This document shows, piece after piece, positions 27,324 to 37,270 of a stretch of DNA of 64,000 bases; the first letter of the stretch is position 1; every line of letters begins with the position of its first letter. The position numbers were made by a program, and so were the translations under genes. The stretch covers positions 186,001-250,000 of the forward strand of contig PHCC01000002.1 in assembly GCA_002842215.1 (NCBI GenBank). Reading direction: 5' to 3'. The stretch is from Betaproteobacteria bacterium HGW-Betaproteobacteria-9 (GTDB lineage: Bacteria; Pseudomonadota; Gammaproteobacteria; Burkholderiales; Burkholderiaceae_C). The notes under the pieces are model-generated. The model searched no databases. It worked only from the letters and a program-made list of their open reading frames with translations, and had not been told where the DNA came from.

Positions 27324-28307
27324 ATGAAGACAGAGATATCAGAGATATGGGGCAGGATGGGTGTTTCGGGTGCGCTGCTGTTGACAGCAACGTTGACCGC
27401 GTGTGGGCAGGTGCCCCTCCATTTCCTACAGCCCCAGCGCAGCGGCCTGCAGGCCCTTTCTCAGCAGATCGGTCCCGATGCCGGCACGCTGCGTTTCAGC
27501 TTTGAGTTCGACGACAAGGCGGACGCGGTGGAAGGCGAGGTGGGGTCGGGTTACATCGTGGTGAGTCGCGATGGGAAGGAATTGCAGGCTTTGCCACACG
27601 CCTTTGAACTGCCGCGCGAACGGCTGGACCGGCAAGCCTGGTTGGACTTCAAGGACTTCAACGGGGACGGCCTGCTGGACTTCAAGGTCACGCGCCTGTA
27701 TGCCTTGGAGGGGACGCTGCCGGTCGACAGCCTGTACCAGTTTGATGCCAAGACCGGCAACTTTGCTCAGGTGGATGCGGTGTCCAATGCCGGCGAGATT
27801 GTGGCGACCGCGCCGGGTTGTCTGTCCTTGAAAGTGGTCAATGCAGCCGGCACTGCCAAACAGGAAAGCTATTGTTTTTCGCCGGCCACCACGCGGTGGG
27901 ATCGAGCCAAGGCTGAGCTGCCTAAGAGAGGGAAGACGGCAGTGAAGGTGAGCGCGGTCTGCGACCTTTTCGCGCCCGAGTTGATCAGCTGTCGCCGGGC
28001 GCGCATTGAGCAAGACCGTGTCTTGTTGACGATGGTGCGTGAGTACCGCATGGGCAAGAAGCAGGCCTTGATCGGCTCGCAGGGCAAGGGCTACGCCGAG
28101 TCCTATGCCAGAACGCAGCATCTGGACCACCAGAGCTGGCACCGCTATCGAGACGCACGTTGCGCCACCCAGGTGCGTGAACAAGGGGTGGCGGTCAAGG
28201 CCTTGCCTGCAGCGACCGAGCTGTGTCGCTACGAATGGTCTCGCGACCAGTTGCGCCGCTACAAAGAGCAGGTGGCTCGCCTGGGCGAGGGGAACGGCAA
28301 GCCATGA
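27324..28307 (+). CDS. Lipoprotein with LprI/DUF1311-like C-terminal domain
   Basis: 327 residues. The lipobox is LTAC. An aspartate-rich loop resembling an EF-hand/FG-GAP calcium site (DFNGDGLLDF) lies at residues ~115-125. The C-terminus (YARTQHLDHQSWHRYRDARC ... TELCRYEWSRDQLRRYKEQV) fits the LprI/DUF1311 pattern Q-x2-W-x2-Y-R-D-x-x-C. Members of that family inhibit lysozymes. ATG 27324 is chosen because AAAGGGAG ends 5 bases upstream. The stop overlaps virD4's ATG. It may protect against peptidoglycan-cleaving effectors; that is inference. Confidence 0.6.
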   Translation: MKTEISEIWGRMGVSGALLLTATLTACGQVPLHFLQPQRSGLQALSQQIGPDAGTLRFSFEFDDKADAVEGEVGSGYIVVSRDGKELQALPHAFELPRERLDRQAWLDFKDFNGDGLLDFKVTRLYALEGTLPVDSLYQFDAKTGNFAQVDAVSNAGEIVATAPGCLSLKVVNAAGTAKQESYCFSPATTRWDRAKAELPKRGKTAVKVSAVCDLFAPELISCRRARIEQDRVLLTMVREYRMGKKQALIGSQGKGYAESYARTQHLDHQSWHRYRDARCATQVREQGVAVKALPAATELCRYEWSRDQLRRYKEQVARLGEGNGKP

Positions 28308-30208
28308 GGCAGGCCAAGCTGCTGTTTTTTCTGGTGGTGTTGGCTGCAGCCCTGTTCGCCGGCTTGTATCTGAGCGGTCTGGTGCTGTTCTGGCGCTTGG
28401 ACATGCCTTGGTCGCGCATGGCGTGGCTGGACTATTGGCGCTACTGGTCGGCCTATTCGGATGTGCCCGCCCACGCTGGCGTGATCAAGAGCAGCGGGAT
28501 GATCGGTTTTGCCTTGCCGCTGCTGGTGCTGGTGGCGATGACCGCGCTGATGTTGTTCCGGAAAAAGCCCAACCTGTATGGCGAGGCCCGGTTCGCGACC
28601 GCTGGCGACCTGCGGCAGCGCCACATGCTCAAGCCCGAAGAGACAGCGCTGGTCGTGGGCAAGAAGGACGGCCAGTTCGTGTACTTCAACGGCCAGCAGT
28701 TTGCCCTGCTGGCCGCGCCCACCCGCTCGGGCAAGGGCGTGGGCATCGTGATCCCCAACTTGCTCAGTTACCAGGGCTCGGTGGTGGTGCTCGACATCAA
28801 GCAGGAGAACTTCGACCTCACGAGCGGCTTTCGCGCCCGCTATGGGCAGGACGTCTACCTCTTCAATCCCTTCGCCGAAGACCGGCGCACGCACCGCTGG
28901 AACCCGCTGTCCTATGTGTCGAAGGACGAACATTTCCGCATCAGCGATGTGCAGAGCATCGCCGCCATGCTGTACCCGGTGTCGGATCTGCACAAGGACC
29001 CGTTCTGGGCCAACCAGGCGCAAAACGCTTTTGTTGCCTTCGCGTTGTACGCCTTCGAGCAGGCGGCGTACCTGGCAGATCAGTTCGACGCAGCTTTCGA
29101 GGCGCCCACCATGGGCGGCCTGTACCGACTGGCGTCCGGCCGACCGGGGCAGGAGATCAAGGCCTACCTGTCGGAACTCGCGGCCTGGCCGCACCTGAGC
29201 CCGAGCGCACGCACGGCGTTCGCCACGCTGCTGGGCCAGGCCAACGAAACGTTTGCCAGCATCATGGGCACCTTCAAGGAGCCGCTGAATCCCTGGCTCA
29301 ACCCGGTGGTGGACGCCGCCACCAGCGGCAACGACTTCGACCTGCGCGACGTGCGCAAAAAGAAGATGAGCATCTACGTGGTCATCCAGCCCAACAAGCT
29401 GGCCGAGAGCCGCCTGATCCTCAACCTGTTCTTCAGCCAGCTGATCAACCAGAACACGCGCGAGCTGCCGCAGGCCAACCCCGAGCTCAAGCACCAGTGC
29501 CTGCTGCTCATGGACGAGTTCACCAGTATCGGGCGCGTCGACATCATCGCCAGCGCTGTCAGCTTTATGGCCGGCTACAACCTGCGGCTGATGCCCATCA
29601 TCCAGAGCATGGCGCAGCTGGAGTCCACCTATGGCAAGGAAAACGCGCGCACCATCATGACCAACCACGCACTGCGCATCATCTTCGCGCCGCGCGAGCA
29701 GCAGGATGCGAACGAATACAGCGAGATGCTGGGGTACACGGCGATGCGCAAAGACAGCGTGAGCCGCAGCCGTTCGCGCGAAAGCAGCTACACCCGCAGT
29801 GAGAGCGAGGAGCGCCGGGCCCTGATGCTGCCGCAGGAGCTCAAGGCCATGGGCGAGGACAAGCAGATCCTGCTGGTCGAGGGCATGGCGCACCCGGTGA
29901 TGTCGGACAAGATCCGTTACTTCAAGGAGGCGGCTTTCAAGGAGCGCTTGCTGCCCAGGGTGGAGGTGCCGATGCTGGTCTTGCCGGGCAGCCTGCCAAA
30001 GACCTTCGAAGCCGGGGCGAGCACCCCGGTGCGTCGCGAAGCCGTTGAGCAGGATGCCTCGCCCCTGGTTCACCAAAGTGTCGAATCCTCGCTGGCTCAG
30101 CAGTACGAGGCGCACCGCCTGCGCGCACCCGAAGTGCCCGGCGAATACACCGGGCTGGCAGGGATTCAACGCGAGGTGGATGGGGTGATGAGTCTGTTGG
30201 ATCGGTAA
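28304..30208 (+). CDS. virD4: VirD4-like coupling protein
   Basis: 634 residues. Two N-terminal transmembrane helices are followed by a TraG/VirD4 ATPase: Walker A APTRSGKGVG near residues 138-147, QENFDLTSG, WNPLSYVS, and Walker B LLLMDEFTSIG. It receives substrates and passes them to the channel. The start at 28304 overlaps the previous stop (ATGA). Antibacterial T4SSs and conjugation systems both need it, but no relaxase gene accompanies it here. Confidence 0.95.
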   Translation: MRQAKLLFFLVVLAAALFAGLYLSGLVLFWRLDMPWSRMAWLDYWRYWSAYSDVPAHAGVIKSSGMIGFALPLLVLVAMTALMLFRKKPNLYGEARFATAGDLRQRHMLKPEETALVVGKKDGQFVYFNGQQFALLAAPTRSGKGVGIVIPNLLSYQGSVVVLDIKQENFDLTSGFRARYGQDVYLFNPFAEDRRTHRWNPLSYVSKDEHFRISDVQSIAAMLYPVSDLHKDPFWANQAQNAFVAFALYAFEQAAYLADQFDAAFEAPTMGGLYRLASGRPGQEIKAYLSELAAWPHLSPSARTAFATLLGQANETFASIMGTFKEPLNPWLNPVVDAATSGNDFDLRDVRKKKMSIYVVIQPNKLAESRLILNLFFSQLINQNTRELPQANPELKHQCLLLMDEFTSIGRVDIIASAVSFMAGYNLRLMPIIQSMAQLESTYGKENARTIMTNHALRIIFAPREQQDANEYSEMLGYTAMRKDSVSRSRSRESSYTRSESEERRALMLPQELKAMGEDKQILLVEGMAHPVMSDKIRYFKEAAFKERLLPRVEVPMLVLPGSLPKTFEAGASTPVRREAVEQDASPLVHQSVESSLAQQYEAHRLRAPEVPGEYTGLAGIQREVDGVMSLLDR

Positions 30209-30320
30209 CCCGAATGTACCGGTGGATCCAACCTTTTCTGATGGTCGATCATCAGCCGGTCATCAGGGGCGTATCCCGGCGCAGGACGGATCTGGATTCC
30301 GGCGCCATGAAAGAGTTCTT

Positions 30321-30638
30321 GTGGATGCCCCAGTGACTGAGCACCCGTCATCGAAATGGTCGTTCGGTTCTTTGTTCCGGTTCTTGTTGCTGCACGCGCT
30401 GATCCTGATGCTCGTCAACCTGGGCATTGGCTGGGTATGGTTTCAGGCGTATCGGCAAAACGAATTTTCCGGTCTGGCCTTGGTGACGGCCCTATATGCT
30501 TCACCTGTACTGGTCCTCCTCGCAGTGCCGTTTCATGCCTGGATCCATCGCAAGGCGGCGCATGATCGCAAGCACCGGATGGCTCTGGCGGTATCGATGG
30601 TTTGCGTTGGACTGTTCAACCTGGTCTATTTCGTCTAG
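30321..30638 (+). CDS. Small membrane protein of unknown function
   Basis: About 105 residues with three hydrophobic segments (LFRFLLLHALILMLVNLGIGW, LALVTALYASPVLVLLAV, ALAVSMVCVGLFNLVYF). No family recognised. The start is uncertain: GTG 30321 has AAGAG seven bases upstream; GTG 30333 and GTG 30222 are also in frame. It lies between virD4 and glmM and may be the last gene of the inserted segment. Confidence 0.45.
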   Translation: MDAPVTEHPSSKWSFGSLFRFLLLHALILMLVNLGIGWVWFQAYRQNEFSGLALVTALYASPVLVLLAVPFHAWIHRKAAHDRKHRMALAVSMVCVGLFNLVYFV

Positions 30639-30810
30639 TGCTCACCGGTGGGATGAACTCCGGTGCCTGCGAGACCCATGCCACCCGTCCTGGCGCGAAG
30701 CTCTCTATGAACCGCTGAACTTGTGAACGAGCGCGTCGTCCCTGAGGTTCGCGAGGCCGGTGGCCACGCCGCGATAATCCCGGGTGTTTCTGCACAAATC
30801 CTCTGAATCC

Positions 30811-32145
30811 ATGACCCGCAAATACTTTGGCACCGACGGCATCCGCGGTACCGTCGGCCAGGCCCCGATCACGCCCGATTTCGTTCTCAAACTGGCCCAC
30901 GCGGTTGGCCGCGTGCTCAAGCGAGACGAGGCGCACCCCACGGTCCTGATTGGCAAGGACACGCGCATCTCGGGCTACATGCTGGAAAGCGCGCTGGAGT
31001 CCGGTTTCAACTCGGCCGGGGTGGACGTGGTCTTGCTCGGCCCGGTGCCGACACCGGCCGTGGCCTACCTGACCCGTGCGCAGCGCGCCAGCCTGGGCGT
31101 AGTGATCTCGGCCAGTCACAACCCGTTTGGTGACAACGGGATCAAGTTCTTCAGCGCGCAGGGCAACAAGCTCTCGGACGACTGGGAGCACGCCGTCGAG
31201 GCCGAGCTGGACAAGGACCCGGTCTGGGCCGACTCGCGCAACCTGGGCAAGGCGCGGCGCATGGACGACGCGGCCGGTCGCTACATCGAGTTCTGCAAGA
31301 GCACCTTCTCCAACGACCTCACGCTCAAGGGCCTGAAGATCGTGGTCGACGCTGCCCACGGCGCGGCCTACCAGATCGCGCCGGCGGTGTTCCACGAGCT
31401 CGGTGCCGAGGTGGTGCGCATCGGCTGCGCCCCCGACGGGCTGAACATCAACCACGAGGTCGGTGCGACCCATCCGCAGGCCTTGGTCGATGCGGTTCGG
31501 GCGAGCGGGGCCGACTACGGCGTGGCGCTCGATGGTGACGCGGACCGGCTGCAACTGGTGGATGCCAGCGGGCGCCTGTACAACGGCGACGAGCTGCTGT
31601 ACCTGATCGCGGCCGACCGCATCGCGCGCGACGTGGATGTGCCCGGGGTGGTGGGCACGCTGATGACCAACATGGCCGTCGAGGTGGCGTTCAAACAGCG
31701 TGGCGTGAAGTTCGTGCGCGCCCGGGTGGGCGACCGTTACGTGCTCGAAGAGCTGGAGCGCCACGGCTGGATCCTCGGCGGCGAAGGCTCGGGGCACTTG
31801 CTGGTGCTGGACAAACACACCACGGGCGACGGCCTGGTGTCGGCGCTGCAGGTGTTGCAGGCCTGCGCCGGCAGCGGCAAGACCATGGCGCAGCTGCTGG
31901 CCGATGTGACGCTGTTTCCGCAGACCTTGATCAATGTGCGCCTGCAGCCCGGGCAGGACTGGAAAACCAACACCCTGCTGGCCGATGAGACGAAAGCGGT
32001 CGAGGCCGAGCTGGGGGACACGGGGCGCGTGCTGATCCGCGCCAGTGGCACCGAGCCGCTGCTGAGGGTGATGGTCGAGGCGCGCGATCCTCAGCAGGCC
32101 CAGGCTTGCGCCGAGCGGCTGGTGAACGCGGTGAGGGCCGGATGA
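30811..32145 (+). CDS. glmM: Phosphoglucosamine mutase
   Basis: 444 residues. Converts glucosamine-6-phosphate to glucosamine-1-phosphate for UDP-GlcNAc and peptidoglycan synthesis. Motifs are [11 protein letters not shown], the phosphoserine loop [11 protein letters not shown] with Ser102, metal loop DGDADRL and the C-terminal phosphate-binding [17 protein letters not shown] 30811 fits the family start; an in-frame upstream extension is not conserved. Normally follows folP directly in this order of bacteria; here the T4SS locus lies between. Confidence 0.97.
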   Translation: MTRKYFGTDGIRGTVGQAPITPDFVLKLAHAVGRVLKRDEAHPTVLIGKDTRISGYMLESALESGFNSAGVDVVLLGPVPTPAVAYLTRAQRASLGVVISASHNPFGDNGIKFFSAQGNKLSDDWEHAVEAELDKDPVWADSRNLGKARRMDDAAGRYIEFCKSTFSNDLTLKGLKIVVDAAHGAAYQIAPAVFHELGAEVVRIGCAPDGLNINHEVGATHPQALVDAVRASGADYGVALDGDADRLQLVDASGRLYNGDELLYLIAADRIARDVDVPGVVGTLMTNMAVEVAFKQRGVKFVRARVGDRYVLEELERHGWILGGEGSGHLLVLDKHTTGDGLVSALQVLQACAGSGKTMAQLLADVTLFPQTLINVRLQPGQDWKTNTLLADETKAVEAELGDTGRVLIRASGTEPLLRVMVEARDPQQAQACAERLVNAVRAG

Positions 32146-32633
32146 TGGCGGCCGCGGTTTCTGTCCGCCGCGCAGACTATGCCAACCCGCACGATGCGGC
32201 ATCGCTGGTGATGCTGCTCGACGCTTACGCCAGCGATCCGGCGGGTGGCGGGGATGGCTTGAGCGACTTTGCCAAGTCCCACCTGGTGCGCGAACTCGCG
32301 GCACGACCACAGGCCTACAGCGTGCTGGCATTTGACGGTGATGCGCCGGTGGGCCTGGTCAACTGCATCGAGGGTTTTTCAACCTTTGCCTGCAAGCCGT
32401 TGGTGAACGTGCACGATGTGGCCGTGTTGTCCAGCCATCGCGGGCGTGGCATCGCCGAGCAGATGCTGGCGCTGGCCGAAATCATCGCCCGCGAGCGCGG
32501 GGCGGTGAAGATGACGCTGGAGGTGCTGTCGGGCAATGGGCCAGCGGTCAAGCTCTACGAGCGCATCGGCTTCGCCGGTTACCAGCTGGACCCGGCCATG
32601 GGCACGGCGCAGTTCATGCAGAAGTGGCTGTGA
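32142..32633 (+). CDS. GNAT-family N-acetyltransferase
   Basis: 163 residues. The acetyl-CoA loop is visible in [20 protein letters not shown] (R-G-x-G type), followed by [24 protein letters not shown], the typical GNAT motif B. Substrate unknown. Translationally coupled to glmM (ATGA overlap); a second ATG three bases later is equivalent. Confidence 0.88.
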   Translation: MMAAAVSVRRADYANPHDAASLVMLLDAYASDPAGGGDGLSDFAKSHLVRELAARPQAYSVLAFDGDAPVGLVNCIEGFSTFACKPLVNVHDVAVLSSHRGRGIAEQMLALAEIIARERGAVKMTLEVLSGNGPAVKLYERIGFAGYQLDPAMGTAQFMQKWL

Positions 32634-32720
32634 ACTGCCCCCCGCCGCGTTTCGCGCGACCCCCTCAAGGGGGCGATGCGAGCGGCCCGGCACAGCCGGT
32701 TCCGCCGCATCCTGGTAGGC
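32634..32720. repeat. Intergenic palindromic repeat, copy 2
   Basis: C-run, GCCGCGTTTCGCGCGA dyad, CCCCCTCAAGGGGG dyad and a GGCCCGGCACAGCCGG tail. It is the same order of elements as the copies near 898 and 39987. Located between convergent genes (GNAT and the DUF1343 gene), where it may also help to terminate both. Confidence 0.55.
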
Positions 32721-32733
32721 TGTTCCTCGTTGC

Positions 32734-33936
32734 TCAGTAGAGCAAGTGGGGTTTCCGGGTCTCCATCCAGGCGGTTTCGTCCGGCTGGGTGATCGCCTCC
32801 AAGTCTTCGGGCTTTGACTTCGGATCGTCCACCCACTCGCGCAGTGCCGGCCCGCCGTTGATCAGGTCAATCGCCAGGCGATCGTGTTCGTACTCGTAGG
32901 CGAAATCGCGCCACAGCGGATAGTCCGGTTGCTGCACGCGCAGGGCCTTGAAGGCCAGGGCCTGCAGGCGCCAGGGCTGGAACGCGGGGTGGTCGTAGTG
33001 CGTCGGGTCTTCCACGTGGATCTGCACGCCGGCGCAGAGCTGGCCGGCGTGTTTGTGGAAGGTGGGCTCGAAGAAACACTCGCGCAGCACACAGCCTTTG
33101 AGCCACTGCGGTGCGGTGCGGCGCATGTCGGCGATCAGGCGGCGGGCGTCGATGCCGGGTGCACCAAACAATTCCAGCGGGCGTGTGGTGCCGCGGCCTT
33201 CGCTGAGCGTCGTGCCTTCGAGCATCACGGTGCCGGCGTAGGCGCGGGCCATCCAGAGGTTGGCGGCGTTGGGGCTGGGGTTGACCCAGGTGCGTTCGGT
33301 CGGCCAGCCGAAGCCGGGCGCGGCGTCGGGCTGCCAGCCTTCCATGGTGATCACGCGGTAGTCGATCGCCAAACCCAGCGTGGCGATGAACCATTGGCCA
33401 AGTTCGCCCATGGTCATGCCGTGGCGCATGGGCATGGGACCGGCGCCGACGAAGCTTTCCCAGCCCGCGCGCAGCGTCAGGCCTTCGACCGGGCGGCCGG
33501 CGGGGTTGGGGCGGTCCAGCACCCAGACCGCCTTGCCATGTTGCGCGGCGGCTTCGAGCACGTAGCGCAGTGTGGTGATGAAGGTGTAGATGCGGCAACC
33601 CAGGTCCTGCAGATCGACCAGCAAGACGTCGAACGTGTCCATCATGGCATCGGTCGGGCGGCGCACCTCGCCATAAAGGCTGAACACCGGAATACCAAGG
33701 CGCGGGTCAAGGTAGTCGGGCGACTCGACCATGTTGTCCTGCTTGTCGCCGCGCAGCCCGTGTTGCGGGCCGAAGGCGGCCGTGAGCTTCACGTCGGGCA
33801 GGGCGGCGAGCGCATCGAGCGAATGGGTGAGGTCGCGGGTGACCGAGGCGGGGTGGGCGAGCAGGGCGATCCGTCGGCCGGCCAGTGGTGCGCGCAGGGC
33901 GGGGTCTTCCAGAAAACGTTCGATGCCGAATTTCAT
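32734..33936 (-). CDS. DUF1343/NamZ-type exo-beta-N-acetylmuramidase
   Basis: 400 residues covering the DUF1343 family: RRIALLAHPASVTRDLTHSLDAL, FGPQHGLRGDKQDNM, FSLYGEVRRPT, LLVDLQDLGCRIYTFITTL and a C-terminal WVNPSPNAANLWMARAY-type block. NamZ of this family removes terminal MurNAc in peptidoglycan recycling. No signal peptide is visible. It precedes the DOMON-like gene's end by 9 bases on the same strand, so the two form an operon. Confidence 0.85.
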   Translation of the reverse strand: MKFGIERFLEDPALRAPLAGRRIALLAHPASVTRDLTHSLDALAALPDVKLTAAFGPQHGLRGDKQDNMVESPDYLDPRLGIPVFSLYGEVRRPTDAMMDTFDVLLVDLQDLGCRIYTFITTLRYVLEAAAQHGKAVWVLDRPNPAGRPVEGLTLRAGWESFVGAGPMPMRHGMTMGELGQWFIATLGLAIDYRVITMEGWQPDAAPGFGWPTERTWVNPSPNAANLWMARAYAGTVMLEGTTLSEGRGTTRPLELFGAPGIDARRLIADMRRTAPQWLKGCVLRECFFEPTFHKHAGQLCAGVQIHVEDPTHYDHPAFQPWRLQALAFKALRVQQPDYPLWRDFAYEYEHDRLAIDLINGGPALREWVDDPKSKPEDLEAITQPDETAWMETRKPHLLY

Positions 33937-33945
33937 GCGGAGGTG

Positions 33946-34578
33946 TCAGGCGGGGTTGATGGGTGCGGAGGGGAATGGTGGCAGATCGAGCACATGCGCC
34001 AGGCCGGCGCGGTGGTGAAAGTCGGGTCGGGCGGCGGGGTGGTGCAGAGCCCAGTAGCTGAGGTGGCCGTCGCGGGTCTCCAGGACGGCGCTCAGACCCA
34101 GCATCAAGGGCGCAGCGGCCGCGGCTGGCGGCAGCGCCTCGCGCGGCAGCCAGACCTGCAGATCCATGGACTGCGGCTGCTCCAGGAACACCAGCTCGGG
34201 TGGGCAGTCTGGCGCAGCCGCCTCGGCGGGCAGATCGCGCACCCGTTCGGTGCTGAAGCGGTAGGCCGCCCACCGACCCGATGGCGAAAAATTGAACTCC
34301 TGGTAGGCCGGCTCGCCGGCGCGGGCGACGAAGGCCTCAAAGCAGGTGTGCTGCCACAGGCCGTCGGCCGGTCCGGGAACACGGGGCGGCGGGACGAGCA
34401 GTCCCGCTGTGTCACCCGTGATGCGGTAGTGCAGCAGCCAGCCGGCGCCCGTCTCGGAACCCGCCGCCGCCAGCGACACGCTCAGCTGCAGATCCAGCGG
34501 GCAGGGTGTGGCGGGGTGGCAGGTCAGCGCCAGAGGCCTCGCGGGCAGTGGCTGGATCGGGGTGGGGGCGGAAGTCAC
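33946..34578 (-). CDS. DOMON-like domain protein
   Basis: 210 residues. The motifs ALTCHPATPCP, WQHTCFEAFVARAGEPAYQEFNFSPSGRWAAYRF and HLSYWALHHPAARPDFHHRAG mark the DOMON-like family of proteobacteria. The function is unknown; DOMON folds bind carbohydrates or haem. There is no signal peptide. It is the upstream partner of the NamZ-type gene, which suggests a role in cell-wall sugar handling. Confidence 0.75.
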   Translation of the reverse strand: MTSAPTPIQPLPARPLALTCHPATPCPLDLQLSVSLAAAGSETGAGWLLHYRITGDTAGLLVPPPRVPGPADGLWQHTCFEAFVARAGEPAYQEFNFSPSGRWAAYRFSTERVRDLPAEAAAPDCPPELVFLEQPQSMDLQVWLPREALPPAAAAAPLMLGLSAVLETRDGHLSYWALHHPAARPDFHHRAGLAHVLDLPPFPSAPINPA

Positions 34579-34632
34579 AGCCCCGTATTCTGGCAGGCCG
34601 GAGCCGCTCCGGCCGTGGTCAGCGCGTCGCGC

Positions 34633-35046
34633 TCACGGCTGGTAGCAACGGCCCGAAGGGTCGTTGTCGATGCGGATCAGCTGGTTGTTGCCACCGCCCC
34701 AGACGGTGCCACCGGTGAAGGTCAGGCAGCCTTCGCCTTTGTAGTGGGTGATGATGCGGCGGGCATCGCTGCCGAGGTAGAACGGAATCCAGCGCTTGCC
34801 GGTGTCGTGGGAGTACATCGCGTCGGCCTCGCCGATGCGCTTTCGGACCGACTGGGCCTCCATCCCGATCCGGAGCTGGGCAAACCGGCTGCCGGGTGCG
34901 GCGGTGCCCGTGACCTCGCCTTCAGACTGGCCGTCGATGGACTTCGCCTCGCGCACTGGGGGCTCGCCGGGTTCGAGGGAAATGCTGGAGCAACCCCAGA
35001 TCGATGAGAGCAAACTGACGACCAACAGGGTGCGCGGTGTGTGCAT
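34633..35046 (-). CDS. Small lipoprotein
   Basis: 137 residues with a signal peptide and lipobox (SIWGC). The mature part (FAQLRIGMEAQSVRKRIGEAD ... WIPFYLGSDARRIITHYKGEGCLTF) resembles BamE/SmpA modules: short helix, G-M-x-x-x-V-x-x-x-I-G-x-x-D. Two mature cysteines probably form a disulfide. AGGAG precedes the ATG on the minus strand. Role unknown. Confidence 0.7.
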   Translation of the reverse strand: MHTPRTLLVVSLLSSIWGCSSISLEPGEPPVREAKSIDGQSEGEVTGTAAPGSRFAQLRIGMEAQSVRKRIGEADAMYSHDTGKRWIPFYLGSDARRIITHYKGEGCLTFTGGTVWGGGNNQLIRIDNDPSGRCYQP

Positions 35047-35073
35047 GGAGATGCTCCTGGTTCGACCGAAGAA

Positions 35074-35100
35074 GGCGGTTCTTCACCGAAGGGAACCGCC
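35074..35100 (-). terminator. Hairpin downstream of the ars operon
   Basis: An 8-bp perfect stem (GGCGGTTC / GAACCGCC) with an 11-base loop lies 68 bases past the acr3 stop and just upstream of the lipoprotein gene. There is no long T-run, so termination is only likely. Confidence 0.35.
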
Positions 35101-35167
35101 AAGGCAGGCTGCCACGGCAGCTCGTTCAAATTGTAGTGAGGACGCTGGAGCAGCGCGGTGCCACTGC

Positions 35168-36196
<1,029 letters not shown>

Positions 36197-36201
36197 GGTG
36201 T

Positions 36202-36723
36202 TCAGTCTTTCTGCGCCAGATCGCGGGCCTGCTGTTGCAGCAGCAGGCGGTCCACGCTCGCCAGGGGCAGGTTGATCAGCAGCTCCAGCCGGCGGTGGAT
36301 GGCGAGCAGCGTCTGCTTGAAGGCGGTGAGCTTTTCCGCTTCACTGCCTGGCGTGTTCGATGGGTCGGCATAGCCCCAGTGCGCGGTGGCGGGCTGGCCG
36401 GGCCAGTACGGGCAGGCCTCGCCGGCGGCGTTGTCGCAGACCGTGATCACCAGGTCCATGTGGGGTGCGTCGGCCTGGGCGAACACGTCCCAGCTCTTGC
36501 TGCTCAGGCCTTCTGTGGCGATGCCGGCGTCCTGCAGGGCGCGCAGGGCGAGCGGGTTGGGTTGCTGGTTGTCGCGCGGGCTGCTGCCGGCGGAAAAACC
36601 GCGGAATCGCTGCACACCCTGGACCTTTCCCAGGTGGTTCAGGGCGGCCTCGGCCAGGATGCTGCGGGCCGAGTTGTGGGTGCAGAGAAAGAGGACGTTC
36701 AGGGGCCGGTTCGGGGAGGTCAT
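36202..36723 (-). CDS. arsC: Arsenate reductase, low-molecular-weight phosphatase fold
   Basis: 173 residues. The P-loop CTHNSAR holds the catalytic Cys14. Further cysteines at 96 and 104 ([18 protein letters not shown]) match the thioredoxin-coupled triple-Cys mechanism. It reduces arsenate to arsenite, which ACR3 exports. Located between arsI and acr3. Confidence 0.93.
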   Translation of the reverse strand: MTSPNRPLNVLFLCTHNSARSILAEAALNHLGKVQGVQRFRGFSAGSSPRDNQQPNPLALRALQDAGIATEGLSSKSWDVFAQADAPHMDLVITVCDNAAGEACPYWPGQPATAHWGYADPSNTPGSEAEKLTAFKQTLLAIHRRLELLINLPLASVDRLLLQQQARDLAQKD

Positions 36724-36751
36724 GGCGAAATTGGGTTCGTTGAGGGGGTGC

Positions 36752-37258
36752 TCAGCAGCAGCCGGGCTGTTGGGCGGACGACGAAGGGCCGCAGCACGGC
36801 GCGGCCGCCACCGGGACGGACACGGGCCGGTCCGCTGCCGACGCCTGGGGTGCGCAGCAGGCGCCAGCGGTGGGCGCCGTGGCCTCGTTGAACACCGGAA
36901 TGTTGCCCAGTGTGTGGAACTGTTCCCAGGCCAGGCCCTGCGGGTCGGTGACCCAGTACTTGTCGCTGCGCGCGTAGCAGCAGGTGGTTTCGCCTTCGTC
37001 GAGCAGGGCCATGTCGGCGGCCTGCGCCTGGTTCTTGAGCGCGCCGAGCTCGTCGGCCGACGACACCTGGAAACCCAGGTGATCCAGTCCGGCGCGGGTG
37101 CCGCGCGTGGAAATGGCGAAGTTCACCGGCGGGTCTTCCAGCATCCACTTGGCGTAATCGCTTTCGGTGCGGGTGGGCGGCTGGTTGAACAGGGCGGAAT
37201 AAAAGCCGATGTTTTTGTCGAGGTCGTTGACGTGCAGGTGGACGTGAAAGCGTTTCAT
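36752..37258 (-). CDS. arsI: ArsI/CadI-type glyoxalase-fold protein (C-As lyase family)
   Basis: 168 residues. A vicinal-oxygen-chelate fold begins KRFHVHLHVNDLDKNIGFYSALF. The vicinal Cys pair C93-C94 (ETTCCYARSDKYWVTDPQGLAWEQFH) is the arsenic-binding signature of ArsI, with His60 and Glu112 as probable metal ligands. The C-terminal tail has two more CC pairs (GACCAP, PCCGPS) and ends GCC. ArsI cleaves the carbon-arsenic bond of trivalent methylarsenicals. It lies between the ATP-grasp-like gene and arsC. Confidence 0.88.
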   Translation of the reverse strand: MKRFHVHLHVNDLDKNIGFYSALFNQPPTRTESDYAKWMLEDPPVNFAISTRGTRAGLDHLGFQVSSADELGALKNQAQAADMALLDEGETTCCYARSDKYWVTDPQGLAWEQFHTLGNIPVFNEATAPTAGACCAPQASAADRPVSVPVAAAPCCGPSSSAQQPGCC

Positions 37259-37270
37259 CGGAGACTCCGG

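Noticed and set aside
28259..30169. 636-codon minus-strand frame opposite virD4
   Set aside because: Shadow of a strongly supported gene; no family features.
11953..30786. CCCGGGT present at both edges of the T4SS insertion
   Set aside because: A 7-bp match in a GC-rich genome is expected by chance; not evidence of a target-site duplication.
32884..35007. 707-codon plus-strand frame opposite the NamZ-type and DOMON-like genes
   Set aside because: Antisense shadow; the minus-strand genes have clear family motifs.
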